Shown: piece by piece, positions 1 through 7,433 of the stretch
Position numbering within the stretch: position 1 is the first letter of the stretch
Layout of the letters: every line of letters starts with the position of its first letter
DNA from: a bacterium
GTDB taxonomy: Bacteria; Bacillota; Clostridia; Lachnospirales; Lachnospiraceae
Length of the DNA stretch: 39,881 bases
Direction: 5' to 3'
Assembly (NCBI GenBank): GCA_022774325.1
Contig: JALFNN010000068.1
Location: forward strand, 1 to 39,881
Notes under the pieces: generated by a model
Told to the model about the DNA's origin: nothing
The model's input: only the letters and a program-made list of their open reading frames with translations
The model's database searches: none
Made by a program: the position numbers and the translations under genes

Positions 1-218
1 TGAGGCGGCATCAGCATAATATCGCCATATTTGATGGGAAATGTTTCCTGACCGATCTGGATACTGACATCTCCTTCCAGGAAAAAATAGAATTCATAAT
101 AATCGTGTGAGTGCAGGGCTACTTTTTCCAGGTTCTGGTCATTATAATAATAGATTTCAAAATCCTGTGATATCATGTACTGCCTTGTACTGAAAGCGGT
201 CTGTAGATTTTTCCTCAT
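1..218 (-). CDS. AraC-family transcriptional regulator, N-terminal part (cut by window edge)
   Basis: The first 72 codons of a minus-strand gene are present and the rest lies beyond position 1. The start ATG (216-218) follows a good AAAGGAG site. The visible protein is an AraC-type cupin sensor domain, with HSHDYYEFYFFLEGDVSI around residues 36-53 and IKYGDIMLMPP at 62-72. In AraC regulators this domain binds a sugar or similar ligand, and the missing C-terminus would carry two helix-turn-helix motifs. The gene is divergent from uxuA, whose promoter lacks a -35 box, so it is a good candidate activator of hexuronate genes. That role is inferred from position only. Confidence 0.8.
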   Translation of the reverse strand, partial: MRKNLQTAFSTRQYMISQDFEIYYYNDQNLEKVALHSHDYYEFYFFLEGDVSIQIGQETFPIKYGDIMLMPP

Positions 219-253
219 AGCAGTCTCCTTTCCGAATGTGAATAACTGTATTT

Positions 254-282
254 AGTCTAACATGAAACCGCAATTTTTGCAA
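254..282 (-). promoter_or_regulatory. Sigma-A-type promoter for the left-edge AraC gene
   Basis: On the minus strand a TTGCAA -35 (277-282) and a TAGACT -10 (254-259) are separated by 17 bp, about 36 bp upstream of the AraC start codon. Assigned from sequence alone. Confidence 0.5.
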
Positions 283-308
283 TGTATAGGGCAACCTCAT
301 CAATGGTA

Positions 309-331
309 TTTTGCGTGGGAAAAGATATAAT
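309..331 (+). promoter_or_regulatory. Probable uxuA promoter (-10 only, activator-type)
   Basis: A perfect TATAAT lies at 326-331, 40 bp before uxuA. No acceptable -35 hexamer sits 16-18 bp upstream of it. That pattern suits a promoter needing an activator, and the divergent AraC gene is the obvious candidate. The 219-370 gap holds this and the opposing AraC promoter and nothing else I recognise. Confidence 0.45.
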
Positions 332-370
332 AGAATCAACAAGTAAAACATCGATTCAGAAAAGGAAGGT

Positions 371-1450
371 ATGAAAATTATGGAAATGACACTGAGATGG
401 TACGGAAGCAAATTTGACACGGTTACGCTTCAGCAGATCCGCCAGATTCCGGGTGTTACGGGCGTAATCACGACGCTTTACGATACGGCACCGGGGGAAG
501 TGTGGAGCCGTGAGAGAATCCGTGCGATGAAAGAAGAAGTGGAAGATGCCGGACTTCATATTGCAGGAATTGAAAGTGTAAATATTCATGATGCAATTAA
601 GACAGGTGCACCGGAAAGAGATCAGTACATTGCAAATTATATCGAGACGTTGGAGAATCTCGGAAAAGAAGATCTTCATCTGGTATGTTATAATTTCATG
701 CCGGTATTTGACTGGACAAGAACCGAACTCGCAAGAGTACGTCCGGACGGTTCTACCGTGCTTGCCTACACACAGGAAGCAGTAGATGCACTGGATCCGG
801 AGAAGATGTTTGAATCCATCGCAGGTGATATGAACGGAACTGTAATGCCGGGATGGGAACCGGAGAGAATGGAACAAGTGAAAGAGCTGTTCGAACTTTA
901 CAAGGATGTAGACGATGAGAAATTATTTGAAAACCTGAAATATTTCCTGGAAAAGATTATGCCGGTGTGTGACAAATACGATATCAATATGGCAATTCAT
1001 CCGGACGATCCGGCATGGAGTGTGTTCGGCCTTCCGCGTATCATCATCAACAAGAAGAATATCCTTCGCATGATGGAAATGGTGGAAAATCCGCACAATG
1101 GCGTAACCTTCTGCTCAGGTTCTTACGGAACCAACCTTGAAAATGACCTGCCGGATATGATCCGCTCTCTGAAAGGAAGAATTCATTTTGCGCATGTCCG
1201 CAATTTGAAATTTATCACCCCGACCAACTTTGAAGAGGCAGCTCATCTTTCGAGCGACGGAACATTTGACATGTACGAAATCATGAAAGCTCTCTACGAT
1301 ATCGGATTTGACGGACCGATCCGCCCGGATCACGGACGTATGATCTGGGATGAAGTGGCAATGCCGGGATACGGACTTTATGACCGTGCACTTGGAGCAA
1401 CTTATCTGAATGGTTTATGGGAAGCAATCGAGAAAGGAGCAAGAAAATAA
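371..1450 (+). CDS. uxuA: Mannonate dehydratase
   Basis: UxuA dehydrates D-mannonate to 2-keto-3-deoxygluconate in the cytosol, the third step of glucuronate catabolism. The 359-aa length is normal for this TIM-barrel, metal-dependent family. Family signatures seen include LRWYG near the N-terminus, AIHPDDPAWSVFGLPRI around residue 207, a conserved Cys in TFCSGSYGTN (about 246), HFAHVRN (about 271) and PDHGR (about 318), which supply metal and substrate ligands. ATG 371 follows AAGGAAGG closely. An in-frame ATG at 380 with slightly better spacing is possible. The stop codon shares one base with the uxuB start (TAATG), so the two are translationally coupled. The neighbours uxuB and uxaC confirm the pathway. 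Confidence 0.96.
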   Translation: MKIMEMTLRWYGSKFDTVTLQQIRQIPGVTGVITTLYDTAPGEVWSRERIRAMKEEVEDAGLHIAGIESVNIHDAIKTGAPERDQYIANYIETLENLGKEDLHLVCYNFMPVFDWTRTELARVRPDGSTVLAYTQEAVDALDPEKMFESIAGDMNGTVMPGWEPERMEQVKELFELYKDVDDEKLFENLKYFLEKIMPVCDKYDINMAIHPDDPAWSVFGLPRIIINKKNILRMMEMVENPHNGVTFCSGSYGTNLENDLPDMIRSLKGRIHFAHVRNLKFITPTNFEEAAHLSSDGTFDMYEIMKALYDIGFDGPIRPDHGRMIWDEVAMPGYGLYDRALGATYLNGLWEAIEKGARK

Positions 1451-3060
1451 TGAGATTAAATGCAAATGGACTCTCTGACAGAAAACAGTGGGAAGAAAAG
1501 GGATATGCACTTCCGGAATTTGACCGTGAGAAAGTAACGGCAGCAACAAAGGAAAATCCATTCTGGATTCATTTCGGAGCAGGGAACATTTTTCGTGCAT
1601 TTCAGGCAAATGTAGTACAGAATCTGCTTAATGAGGGTGTTTTGGACCGCGGACTTGTTGTGGCAGAAGGTTTTGACTACGAAATTGTTGAAAAAATGAA
1701 CCGCCCGCATGACGATTACAGCATCCTTGTTACACTGAAGGCTGACGGAAATGTGGATAAGACAGTGGTCGGAAGTGTAGTAGAGTCCCGCATACTGGAT
1801 TCTGAAAATACTGCTGAGTATGAGCGCCTGAAAGAAATCTTCCGCAAAGATTCCCTTCAGATGGTTTCTTTCACAATTACAGAGAAGGGATACAGCCTTG
1901 TAAACGGAAAAGGAGAAATGCTTCCGGCAGTTGTAGAAGATTTTGAAAAAGGACCGGAAAAACCGATGAGCTATATCGGAAAAGTTGCATCTCTTCTGTA
2001 CACCCGTTATCAGGCGGGTGAGAAACCGGTCGCTATGGTCAGCATGGATAACTGCTCTCACAACGGCGACAAGCTGTATGCGGCAGTCAATGCATTTGCA
2101 GAAGCGTGGACCAAAAACGGACTGGCAGAAGAGGGGTTCCTTGCGTATGTGAATTCAAAAGAGAAGGTAACCTTCCCGTGGTCCATGATCGATAAAATCA
2201 CACCGAGACCGGATGCTTCTGTAGTAGAAATTCTGAAGAATGACGGTGTTGAGGAGTTGGATCCGGTCATCACTTCCAAGAACACGTATGTGGCACCTTT
2301 TGTAAATGCAGAAGAATGTGAATATCTGGTCATCGAAGATGCATTCCCGAACGGAAGACCGGAGCTTGAAAAAGGCGGTCTGATGTTTACCGAGAGAGAG
2401 ACCGTTGATAAAGTAGAAAAGATGAAAGTCTGCACCTGTCTGAATCCGCTCCATACAGCACTTGCTGTTTACGGATGTGTGCTCGGTTATCAGAAGATTT
2501 CAGATGAAATGAAAGATGAAGAGCTTAAGAAACTGGTTGAGACCGTCGGATATGTAGAAGGTCTTCCGGTTGTTGTAAATCCGGGCGTCCTCGATCCGAA
2601 GGAGTTTATTGACACCGTACTGAATGTGCGTATTCCGAACCCGTTTATGCCGGATACCCCGCAGAGAATCGCAACCGATACTTCTCAGAAACTTGCAATC
2701 CGTTTCGGAGAGACAATCAAAGCTTATCAGGCATCAGATGAACTGGATGTAAAATCTCTAAAGCTGATTCCGCTGGTATTTGCAGGATGGCTTCGTTACC
2801 TGATGGCGGTAGATGATGAAGGAAATAAATTTGAACTCAGCCCGGATCCGCTTCTGGATACCGTATGCCCATTTGTTGCGGGACTGGAACTGAAAGAAGA
2901 TCAGGATGTAGAAGCGAAAGTTGCACCGGTACTGAGGATGAAACAGATCTTTGGCGTGGATCTCTACGAAGCAGGTCTTGCAGATATGGTTGTCGGATAT
3001 CTGAAGGAACTGACAGCGGGCAAGGGAGCGGTACGTGCGACTTTGAAAAAATATGTGTAA
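1450..3060 (+). CDS. uxuB: Fructuronate reductase (D-mannonate oxidoreductase), mannitol dehydrogenase family
   Basis: UxuB reduces D-fructuronate to D-mannonate with NADH. The 536-aa protein has the long-chain mannitol dehydrogenase layout: an N-terminal nucleotide-binding segment with HFGAGNIFRAF at residues 41-51, and a C-terminal helical domain with the catalytic Lys/Asn/His cluster in KVCTCLNPLHTALAVYG (about 326-342). ATG 1450 is chosen because AAAGGAG lies about 10 bp upstream, the preceding gene ends there, and the protein then begins as family members do. An in-frame ATG at 1417 lies inside uxuA. Without biochemistry, tagaturonate reductase activity cannot be excluded, but uxuA next door favours fructuronate. 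Confidence 0.93.
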   Translation: MRLNANGLSDRKQWEEKGYALPEFDREKVTAATKENPFWIHFGAGNIFRAFQANVVQNLLNEGVLDRGLVVAEGFDYEIVEKMNRPHDDYSILVTLKADGNVDKTVVGSVVESRILDSENTAEYERLKEIFRKDSLQMVSFTITEKGYSLVNGKGEMLPAVVEDFEKGPEKPMSYIGKVASLLYTRYQAGEKPVAMVSMDNCSHNGDKLYAAVNAFAEAWTKNGLAEEGFLAYVNSKEKVTFPWSMIDKITPRPDASVVEILKNDGVEELDPVITSKNTYVAPFVNAEECEYLVIEDAFPNGRPELEKGGLMFTERETVDKVEKMKVCTCLNPLHTALAVYGCVLGYQKISDEMKDEELKKLVETVGYVEGLPVVVNPGVLDPKEFIDTVLNVRIPNPFMPDTPQRIATDTSQKLAIRFGETIKAYQASDELDVKSLKLIPLVFAGWLRYLMAVDDEGNKFELSPDPLLDTVCPFVAGLELKEDQDVEAKVAPVLRMKQIFGVDLYEAGLADMVVGYLKELTAGKGAVRATLKKYV

Positions 3061-3077
3061 GGGCAGGTGCAAATAGT

Positions 3078-4478
3078 ATGAAAGCATTTATGGATAAAGA
3101 TTTCCTGCTTGAGACAGAAACAGCACAGAAATTATATCATGAATATGCGGCGAAAATGCCGATTCTCGATTATCACTGCCATATTAATCCGCAGGAGATC
3201 GCCGAGGACAGAAAGTTTGAGAATATCACACAGGTCTGGTTGGGAGCGGATCATTATAAATGGCGTCAGATGCGCTCCAACGGTGTGGAAGAAAAATATA
3301 TTACCGGTGATGCTTCTGACCGCGAGAAATTCCAGAAATGGGCGGAAACACTGGAGAGAGCAATCGGTAATCCGCTCTATCACTGGAGTCATCTGGAACT
3401 TCAGAGATATTTTGGATATTATGGTGCCCTGAATGGTGAGACGGCTGAAGAAGTATGGAATCTCTGCAACGCAAAGCTTCAGGAAGACGGCATGAGCGCG
3501 AGAAATCTGATCCGTCAGTCGAATGTAACACTGGTATGTACGACCGACGATCCGGTAGATTCACTGGAATGGCATGAGAAAATTGCGGCAGATGAGAGTT
3601 TCGAAGTACGGGTACTGCCTGCATGGAGACCGGATAAAGCGATGAATCTGGAAAAAACGGATTATCTGGAATATCTGAAAAAACTTGAAGTAGTAAGCGG
3701 CGTGAAGATTGATAGTTTTGCATCTCTGATCGAAGCACTAAGAATCCGTATGGATTATTTCGCAGAGCACGGATGCTCCGTATCGGATCACGGTCTGGAA
3801 TATGTGATGTATGCTCCTGCATCGGAAGAAGAAATCGAAGCAATTTTTGCGAAAAGACTTCGCGGGGAAGCAGTCAGCCGTGCAGATGAACTTCAGTTTA
3901 AGACCGCATATATGGTGGCACTCGGAAGAGAGTACCATAAGAAAAACTGGGTTATGCAGCTTCATTATGGAGTGAAACGTGACAATAACGGAATGATCTT
4001 CGGAAAACTGGGACCGGATGCAGGAATCGACTGCATCAATAACTATGCTCCGTCTTCTGAAATGGCAGATTATCTGAATGCACTTGCCATTACAGATGAA
4101 TTACCGAAGACAATCCTGTATTCCTTAAATCCGACAGACAACGCAGCAATCGGAACAATCATTGGATGCTTCCAAAGCGAAGAGGCCCGCGGAAAAATCC
4201 AGCAGGGAAGCGCCTGGTGGTTCAATGATAATAAGCAGGGAATGATCGAGCAGATGACATCACTGGCAAATCTTGGACTTTTAGGGAACTTTATTGGCAT
4301 GCTTACGGATTCCAGAAGTTTTCTGTCTTATACCAGACATGAATACTTCAGGAGAATTATGTGCAATTTGATCGGAGGCTGGGTAGAGAACGGAGAATAC
4401 CCGGCAGACGAAAAAGTACTGGGACGCATGGTACAGGATATTTCTTATAATAATGCAGTAAGATATTTTGGGTTTTAG
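3078..4478 (+). CDS. uxaC: Glucuronate (uronate) isomerase
   Basis: UxaC isomerises D-glucuronate to D-fructuronate (and galacturonate to tagaturonate), the entry step of the pathway. At 466 aa it has normal length for this amidohydrolase-superfamily enzyme. The metal-binding DYHCHINPQEIAED motif is at residues 31-44, and the conserved C-terminal stretch MLTDSRSFLSYTRHEYFRR is present. The start ATG 3078 lies 17 bp after uxuB with a modest GGGCAGG site. The reading frame stays open into uxuB, but that upstream part is out-of-frame coding of uxuB. It is the last gene of the uxuA-uxuB-uxaC operon. A large hairpin follows and separates it from the convergent iclR. Confidence 0.96.
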   Translation: MKAFMDKDFLLETETAQKLYHEYAAKMPILDYHCHINPQEIAEDRKFENITQVWLGADHYKWRQMRSNGVEEKYITGDASDREKFQKWAETLERAIGNPLYHWSHLELQRYFGYYGALNGETAEEVWNLCNAKLQEDGMSARNLIRQSNVTLVCTTDDPVDSLEWHEKIAADESFEVRVLPAWRPDKAMNLEKTDYLEYLKKLEVVSGVKIDSFASLIEALRIRMDYFAEHGCSVSDHGLEYVMYAPASEEEIEAIFAKRLRGEAVSRADELQFKTAYMVALGREYHKKNWVMQLHYGVKRDNNGMIFGKLGPDAGIDCINNYAPSSEMADYLNALAITDELPKTILYSLNPTDNAAIGTIIGCFQSEEARGKIQQGSAWWFNDNKQGMIEQMTSLANLGLLGNFIGMLTDSRSFLSYTRHEYFRRIMCNLIGGWVENGEYPADEKVLGRMVQDISYNNAVRYFGF

Positions 4479-4487
4479 CTAATGACA

Positions 4488-4539
4488 GGGGGACAGATTC
4501 CTTGACTCACACGCATGTGAGTCAAGGAATCTGTCCCCC
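4488..4539. repeat. 24-bp perfect palindrome with tetraloop (REP/MITE-like element)
   Basis: The arms 4488-4511 and 4516-4539 are perfect inverted repeats around a 4-nt CGCA loop. Each arm begins GGGGGACAGATTCCTTGACT. It lies between convergent uxaC and iclR, so it could act as a two-way terminator, but there is no T-tract. Long GGGGAC-headed hairpins like this are familiar as dispersed extragenic palindromes in Clostridia, which is recalled knowledge and not verified here. No transposase is adjacent. Confidence 0.85.
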
Positions 4540-4542
4540 AAT

Positions 4543-5304
4543 CTATTGCCCCATTTCCTGTAGAATTCGTTTTTTTGTATCTAAGATCATTGGTTTGAAT
4601 CTTTTTAAATCTTCGTCCGTCATCCGGTCTTTTGGTGCAGATATGCTGATCGCATATTTGGGTTTACCATGAAAACTTCTGAGGGAGACTGCGATACATC
4701 TTACACCCAATTCATTTTCTTCATTATCCAGAGAATACCCGCATTTACGGATTTCCTGAATCAAATGCATAAATTTATTGAAATCGGTAATGGTATATTC
4801 TGTCAGTTTGTGAATATCACTTTGTTCCCAGATACTCTTTATTTTCTCGTCTGACATATCGGCCAGCAATGCTTTGCCAACTCCGGAAGAGAAAAGAGGG
4901 ATTGTTTTCCCAATCATAGAAACAAGGCGTACAACATTCTGGGAAGCTTCCACTTTATCAATATAAACAGCGTTCATGCCGTCGATTTCCACAAGATGTA
5001 CTGTCTCACCGGTCTGCTCTGCAAGTGACTTGATATAAGGATGTGCCAGATCGATAATATTGTTCTGAGAAAGGACCTGGTTAGCAATTCCGCAGAACTT
5101 AAAACTAAGGCTGTATTTTAAAGTTTCAGGATCCTGTTTTACATAATTCATGCAAATCAGTGAGTTCAAGATGCGATGAACCGTTGTTTTGTTCAGATTT
5201 AACCCTTTGCTCAGTTCCAGAAGTCCCATGGGGCCGTATTGCGCTAGGTATTCTATAGTATTGAAGATACGTTCTGATACCTGGATAGGATTCTTTTCTT
5301 CCAT
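4543..5304 (-). CDS. IclR-family transcriptional regulator (KdgR-like)
   Basis: This 253-aa protein has an N-terminal winged helix (LLELSKGLNLNKTTVHRILNSL, about residues 28-49) and the IclR effector-binding domain (GETVHLVEIDGMNAVYIDKV, then LFSSGVGKALLA and CGYSLDNEENELGVRCIAVSL). The start ATG at 5302-5304 is the family-like start with a CGGAG site about 10 bp upstream. The in-frame extension to 5541 would cover its own promoter. It is divergent from eda-kdgK, whose promoter carries paired palindromes, so I infer that it represses eda-kdgK and responds to KDG or a related intermediate, as KdgR does elsewhere. The ligand is not shown by sequence. Confidence 0.9.
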   Translation of the reverse strand: MEEKNPIQVSERIFNTIEYLAQYGPMGLLELSKGLNLNKTTVHRILNSLICMNYVKQDPETLKYSLSFKFCGIANQVLSQNNIIDLAHPYIKSLAEQTGETVHLVEIDGMNAVYIDKVEASQNVVRLVSMIGKTIPLFSSGVGKALLADMSDEKIKSIWEQSDIHKLTEYTITDFNKFMHLIQEIRKCGYSLDNEENELGVRCIAVSLRSFHGKPKYAISISAPKDRMTDEDLKRFKPMILDTKKRILQEMGQ

Positions 5305-5372
5305 GAAAGATTCACTCCGTTTCTTGTACTTGGGGTGCTGCATATTCTGCGCATCAAATTGTACTAAGTGGA

Positions 5373-5401
5373 ATTGTAGCACGATTGTCAGGGAGAGTAA
5401 A
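5373..5401 (-). promoter_or_regulatory. Sigma-A-type promoter for the iclR gene
   Basis: On the minus strand TTTACT (-35, 5396-5401) and TACAAT (-10, 5373-5378) are 17 bp apart, giving a 5' leader of about 60 nt. No copy of the palindromic operator seen at eda lies over it. Confidence 0.5.
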
Positions 5402-5504
5402 CAGGAAAATATCGTATTTTTTTTGAAATGTTTTTTGGGAAAAATCTGAAAATCCTGGAATGGACTGAAACGAAAAAAAATTGAATAAAAAGTGCTGTTA
5501 ACGC

Positions 5505-5532
5505 TTGACAATAGGAAGAAAGAGAGTATAAT
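5505..5532 (+). promoter_or_regulatory. Strong sigma-A promoter of the eda-kdgK operon
   Basis: Consensus TTGACA (5505-5510) and consensus TATAAT (5527-5532) are separated by 16 bp. Transcription should begin near 5539, leaving a leader of about 120 nt before eda. Such a near-perfect core promoter implies control by repression, which fits the palindromes directly downstream. Confidence 0.8.
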
Positions 5533-5546
5533 CATAGACACGAAAA

Positions 5547-5582
5547 GTTCATAATATGAAATTGAGTTTCATAATATGAAAC
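5547..5582 (+). promoter_or_regulatory. Tandem palindromic operator (probable IclR/KdgR-like binding sites)
   Basis: Two copies of TTCATAATATGAAA occur at 5548-5561 and 5568-5581. Each is a symmetric TTCATA/TATGAA palindrome around a central A, and the centres (5554 and 5574) are 20 bp apart, so they lie on the same DNA face. They start 15 bp past the -10, where a bound repressor would block initiation or escape. The divergent IclR-family gene is the likely binder. Confidence 0.75.
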
Positions 5583-5659
5583 ATAGGCCGAAAGAATATA
5601 AATGGGAATAGGTCAATCTGGAAGGCAACAAGAATCGAAGTAAGAAAAGGAGAATCAAG

Positions 5660-6301
5660 ATGAATGAAGTATTAGAAAAAATTCAGGAAATCGGTATCGT
5701 ACCGGTCGTAGTACTTGACGATGCCAAAGATGCAGCACCACTTGCGAAAGCATTATGTGAAGGCGGACTTCCATGCGCAGAGGTTACATTCCGTACCGCA
5801 GCAGCAGAAGAGTCCATCCGTATTATGAGTGAGCAGTTTCCGGAAATGCTGGTAGGCGCAGGCACTGTGCTTACAACAGAGCAGGTTGACCATGCAGTTG
5901 CAGCAGGAGCGAAATTTATCGTAAGCCCTGGAATGAATCCGAGAATCGTTAAATATTGTGTAGAAAAAGGAATTCTGATCACTCCGGGATGTGCGAATCC
6001 AAGTGATATCGAACAGGCTCTGGAAAATGGACTTGATGTTGTAAAATTCTTCCCGGCAGAACCGGCAGGCGGTCTTAAGATGATCAAAGCTATGGCAGCT
6101 CCGTATGTAGGAGTGAAATTCATGCCGACCGGCGGAATCAACCAGAACAACGTAAGAGATTACCTTGCATACGACAGAATTCTTGCCTGTGGCGGAAGCT
6201 GGATGGTAAAGGGAGATTTGGTAGCGGCAGGAGAATTTGACAAGATTAAAGAACTGGCAGCAGAAGCAGTAGAAATCGTAAAAGAAAGCAGAGGGAAATA
6301 A
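5660..6301 (+). CDS. eda: KDPG aldolase (2-keto-3-deoxy-6-phosphogluconate aldolase)
   Basis: Eda cleaves KDPG into pyruvate and glyceraldehyde-3-phosphate, the last step of hexuronate breakdown. The 213-aa class I aldolase has the Schiff-base Lys129 in DVVKFFPAE, the catalytic Glu41 in CAEVTFRT, and the phosphate-binding MPTGGINQNN loop. ATG 5660 follows an AAAAGGAGAA site. It is the first gene of a two-gene operon, with kdgK starting 3 bp after its stop. It is transcribed from the strong operator-bearing promoter upstream, so it is probably induced by a uronate intermediate. Confidence 0.96.
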   Translation: MNEVLEKIQEIGIVPVVVLDDAKDAAPLAKALCEGGLPCAEVTFRTAAAEESIRIMSEQFPEMLVGAGTVLTTEQVDHAVAAGAKFIVSPGMNPRIVKYCVEKGILITPGCANPSDIEQALENGLDVVKFFPAEPAGGLKMIKAMAAPYVGVKFMPTGGINQNNVRDYLAYDRILACGGSWMVKGDLVAAGEFDKIKELAAEAVEIVKESRGK

Positions 6302-6304
6302 GAG

Positions 6305-7330
6305 ATGAGTAAGAAAGTTATCACATTTGGAGAATTAATGTTAAGACTGGCACCGGAAGGATATTATCGTTTTGTACAGGCTGACAAGCTTGGCGCAACA
6401 TTCGGAGGCGGAGAAGCAAACGTAGCTGTTTCCCTTGCAAACTATGGATTTGACGCAGCATTTGTTTCAAAACTGCCGACTCACGAGATTGGACAGGCAG
6501 CGGTAAACTCACTTAGAAGATACGGTGTAGATACATCTTACATCGCACGCGGCGGAGATCGTGTAGGAATCTACTATCTTGAAAAAGGTGCTTCTCAGAG
6601 ACCTTCCAAAGTTATTTATGACCGTGCAGGTTCTTCTATTTATACAGCTTCTCCGGAAGATTTTGACTGGAAGAAGATTTTCGAAGGTGCAGAATGGTTC
6701 CATTTCACAGGCATTACACCGGCACTGAACGACGGTGTGGCAGCAATCTGCCTGGAAGCATGCAAAGCAGCGAAAGAAATGGGCGTGAAAGTTTCCTGCG
6801 ACCTGAACTACAGAAATAAACTGTGGAACAAAGCAAAAGCAGGCGAAGTTATGGGCGAGCTTTGCAAATATGTTGATGTATGTATCGCAAATGAAGAAGA
6901 TGCGGCAGATGTATTTGGAATTAAAGCAGCAAATACAGACGTAACAGCAGGTACCGTAAACCATGAAGGTTACAAGGATGTTGCAAAACAGCTTGCTGAC
7001 CGTTTCGGATTTGAGAAGGTAGCAATCACACTTCGTGAGTCTGTCTCTGCAAACGACAACAACTGGTCTGCTATGTTATACGACGGAACAGATTACTATT
7101 TCAGTAAAAAGTACAAGATGCATATCGTTGACCGTGTAGGCGGCGGCGACAGCTTCGGGGGCGGTCTGATCGCAGCATGCCTGAGTGGATACGATGCACA
7201 GGCAACGATCGAATTTGCAGTTGCAGCATCTTGCCTGAAACACTCCATCGAGGGTGATTACAATATGGTCTCAATGGACGAAGTTGCCAAATTAGCCGGA
7301 GGAGATGCTTCCGGACGTGTCCAGAGATAA
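6305..7330 (+). CDS. kdgK: 2-keto-3-deoxygluconate kinase (PfkB family)
   Basis: KdgK phosphorylates KDG to KDPG with ATP, linking UxuA to Eda. The 341-aa PfkB/ribokinase-fold protein begins ITFGELMLRLAPEG and has a substrate GGGEANVAVSLA motif around residue 37. The C-terminal nucleotide signature is DRVGGGDSFGGG, with catalytic base Asp282. The ribosome site (AGAGGGAAATAAGAG) lies inside the end of eda. A strong terminator follows. The assignment as KDG kinase, and not another sugar kinase, rests on the eda linkage and the N-terminal motif. Confidence 0.93.
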   Translation: MSKKVITFGELMLRLAPEGYYRFVQADKLGATFGGGEANVAVSLANYGFDAAFVSKLPTHEIGQAAVNSLRRYGVDTSYIARGGDRVGIYYLEKGASQRPSKVIYDRAGSSIYTASPEDFDWKKIFEGAEWFHFTGITPALNDGVAAICLEACKAAKEMGVKVSCDLNYRNKLWNKAKAGEVMGELCKYVDVCIANEEDAADVFGIKAANTDVTAGTVNHEGYKDVAKQLADRFGFEKVAITLRESVSANDNNWSAMLYDGTDYYFSKKYKMHIVDRVGGGDSFGGGLIAACLSGYDAQATIEFAVAASCLKHSIEGDYNMVSMDEVAKLAGGDASGRVQR

Positions 7331-7356
7331 TATAAACCCATTTTTGTCATGATTTG

Positions 7357-7394
7357 AAAAAGGGCGTATCTTTGAAAGAGGATACGCCCTTTTT
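7357..7394 (+). terminator. Intrinsic terminator after kdgK
   Basis: A 14-bp perfect stem (7357-7370 with 7381-7394, GGGCGTATC core) has a 10-nt loop and ends in a T-run. The stem is A/T symmetric at its base, so it may act in both directions. The next gene, 39 bp on, has no promoter I can see, so it may depend on read-through. Confidence 0.85.
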
Positions 7395-7433
7395 CAGAAG
7401 GGAAGAGTATGAAAAAGTGAAGGAGAGCGCATT

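Noticed and set aside
1456-2061. 201-codon minus-strand open frame opposite uxuB
   Set aside because: It is antisense to a strongly recognised enzyme gene and has no ribosome site, no family resemblance and a Cys/Phe/His-rich shadow composition.
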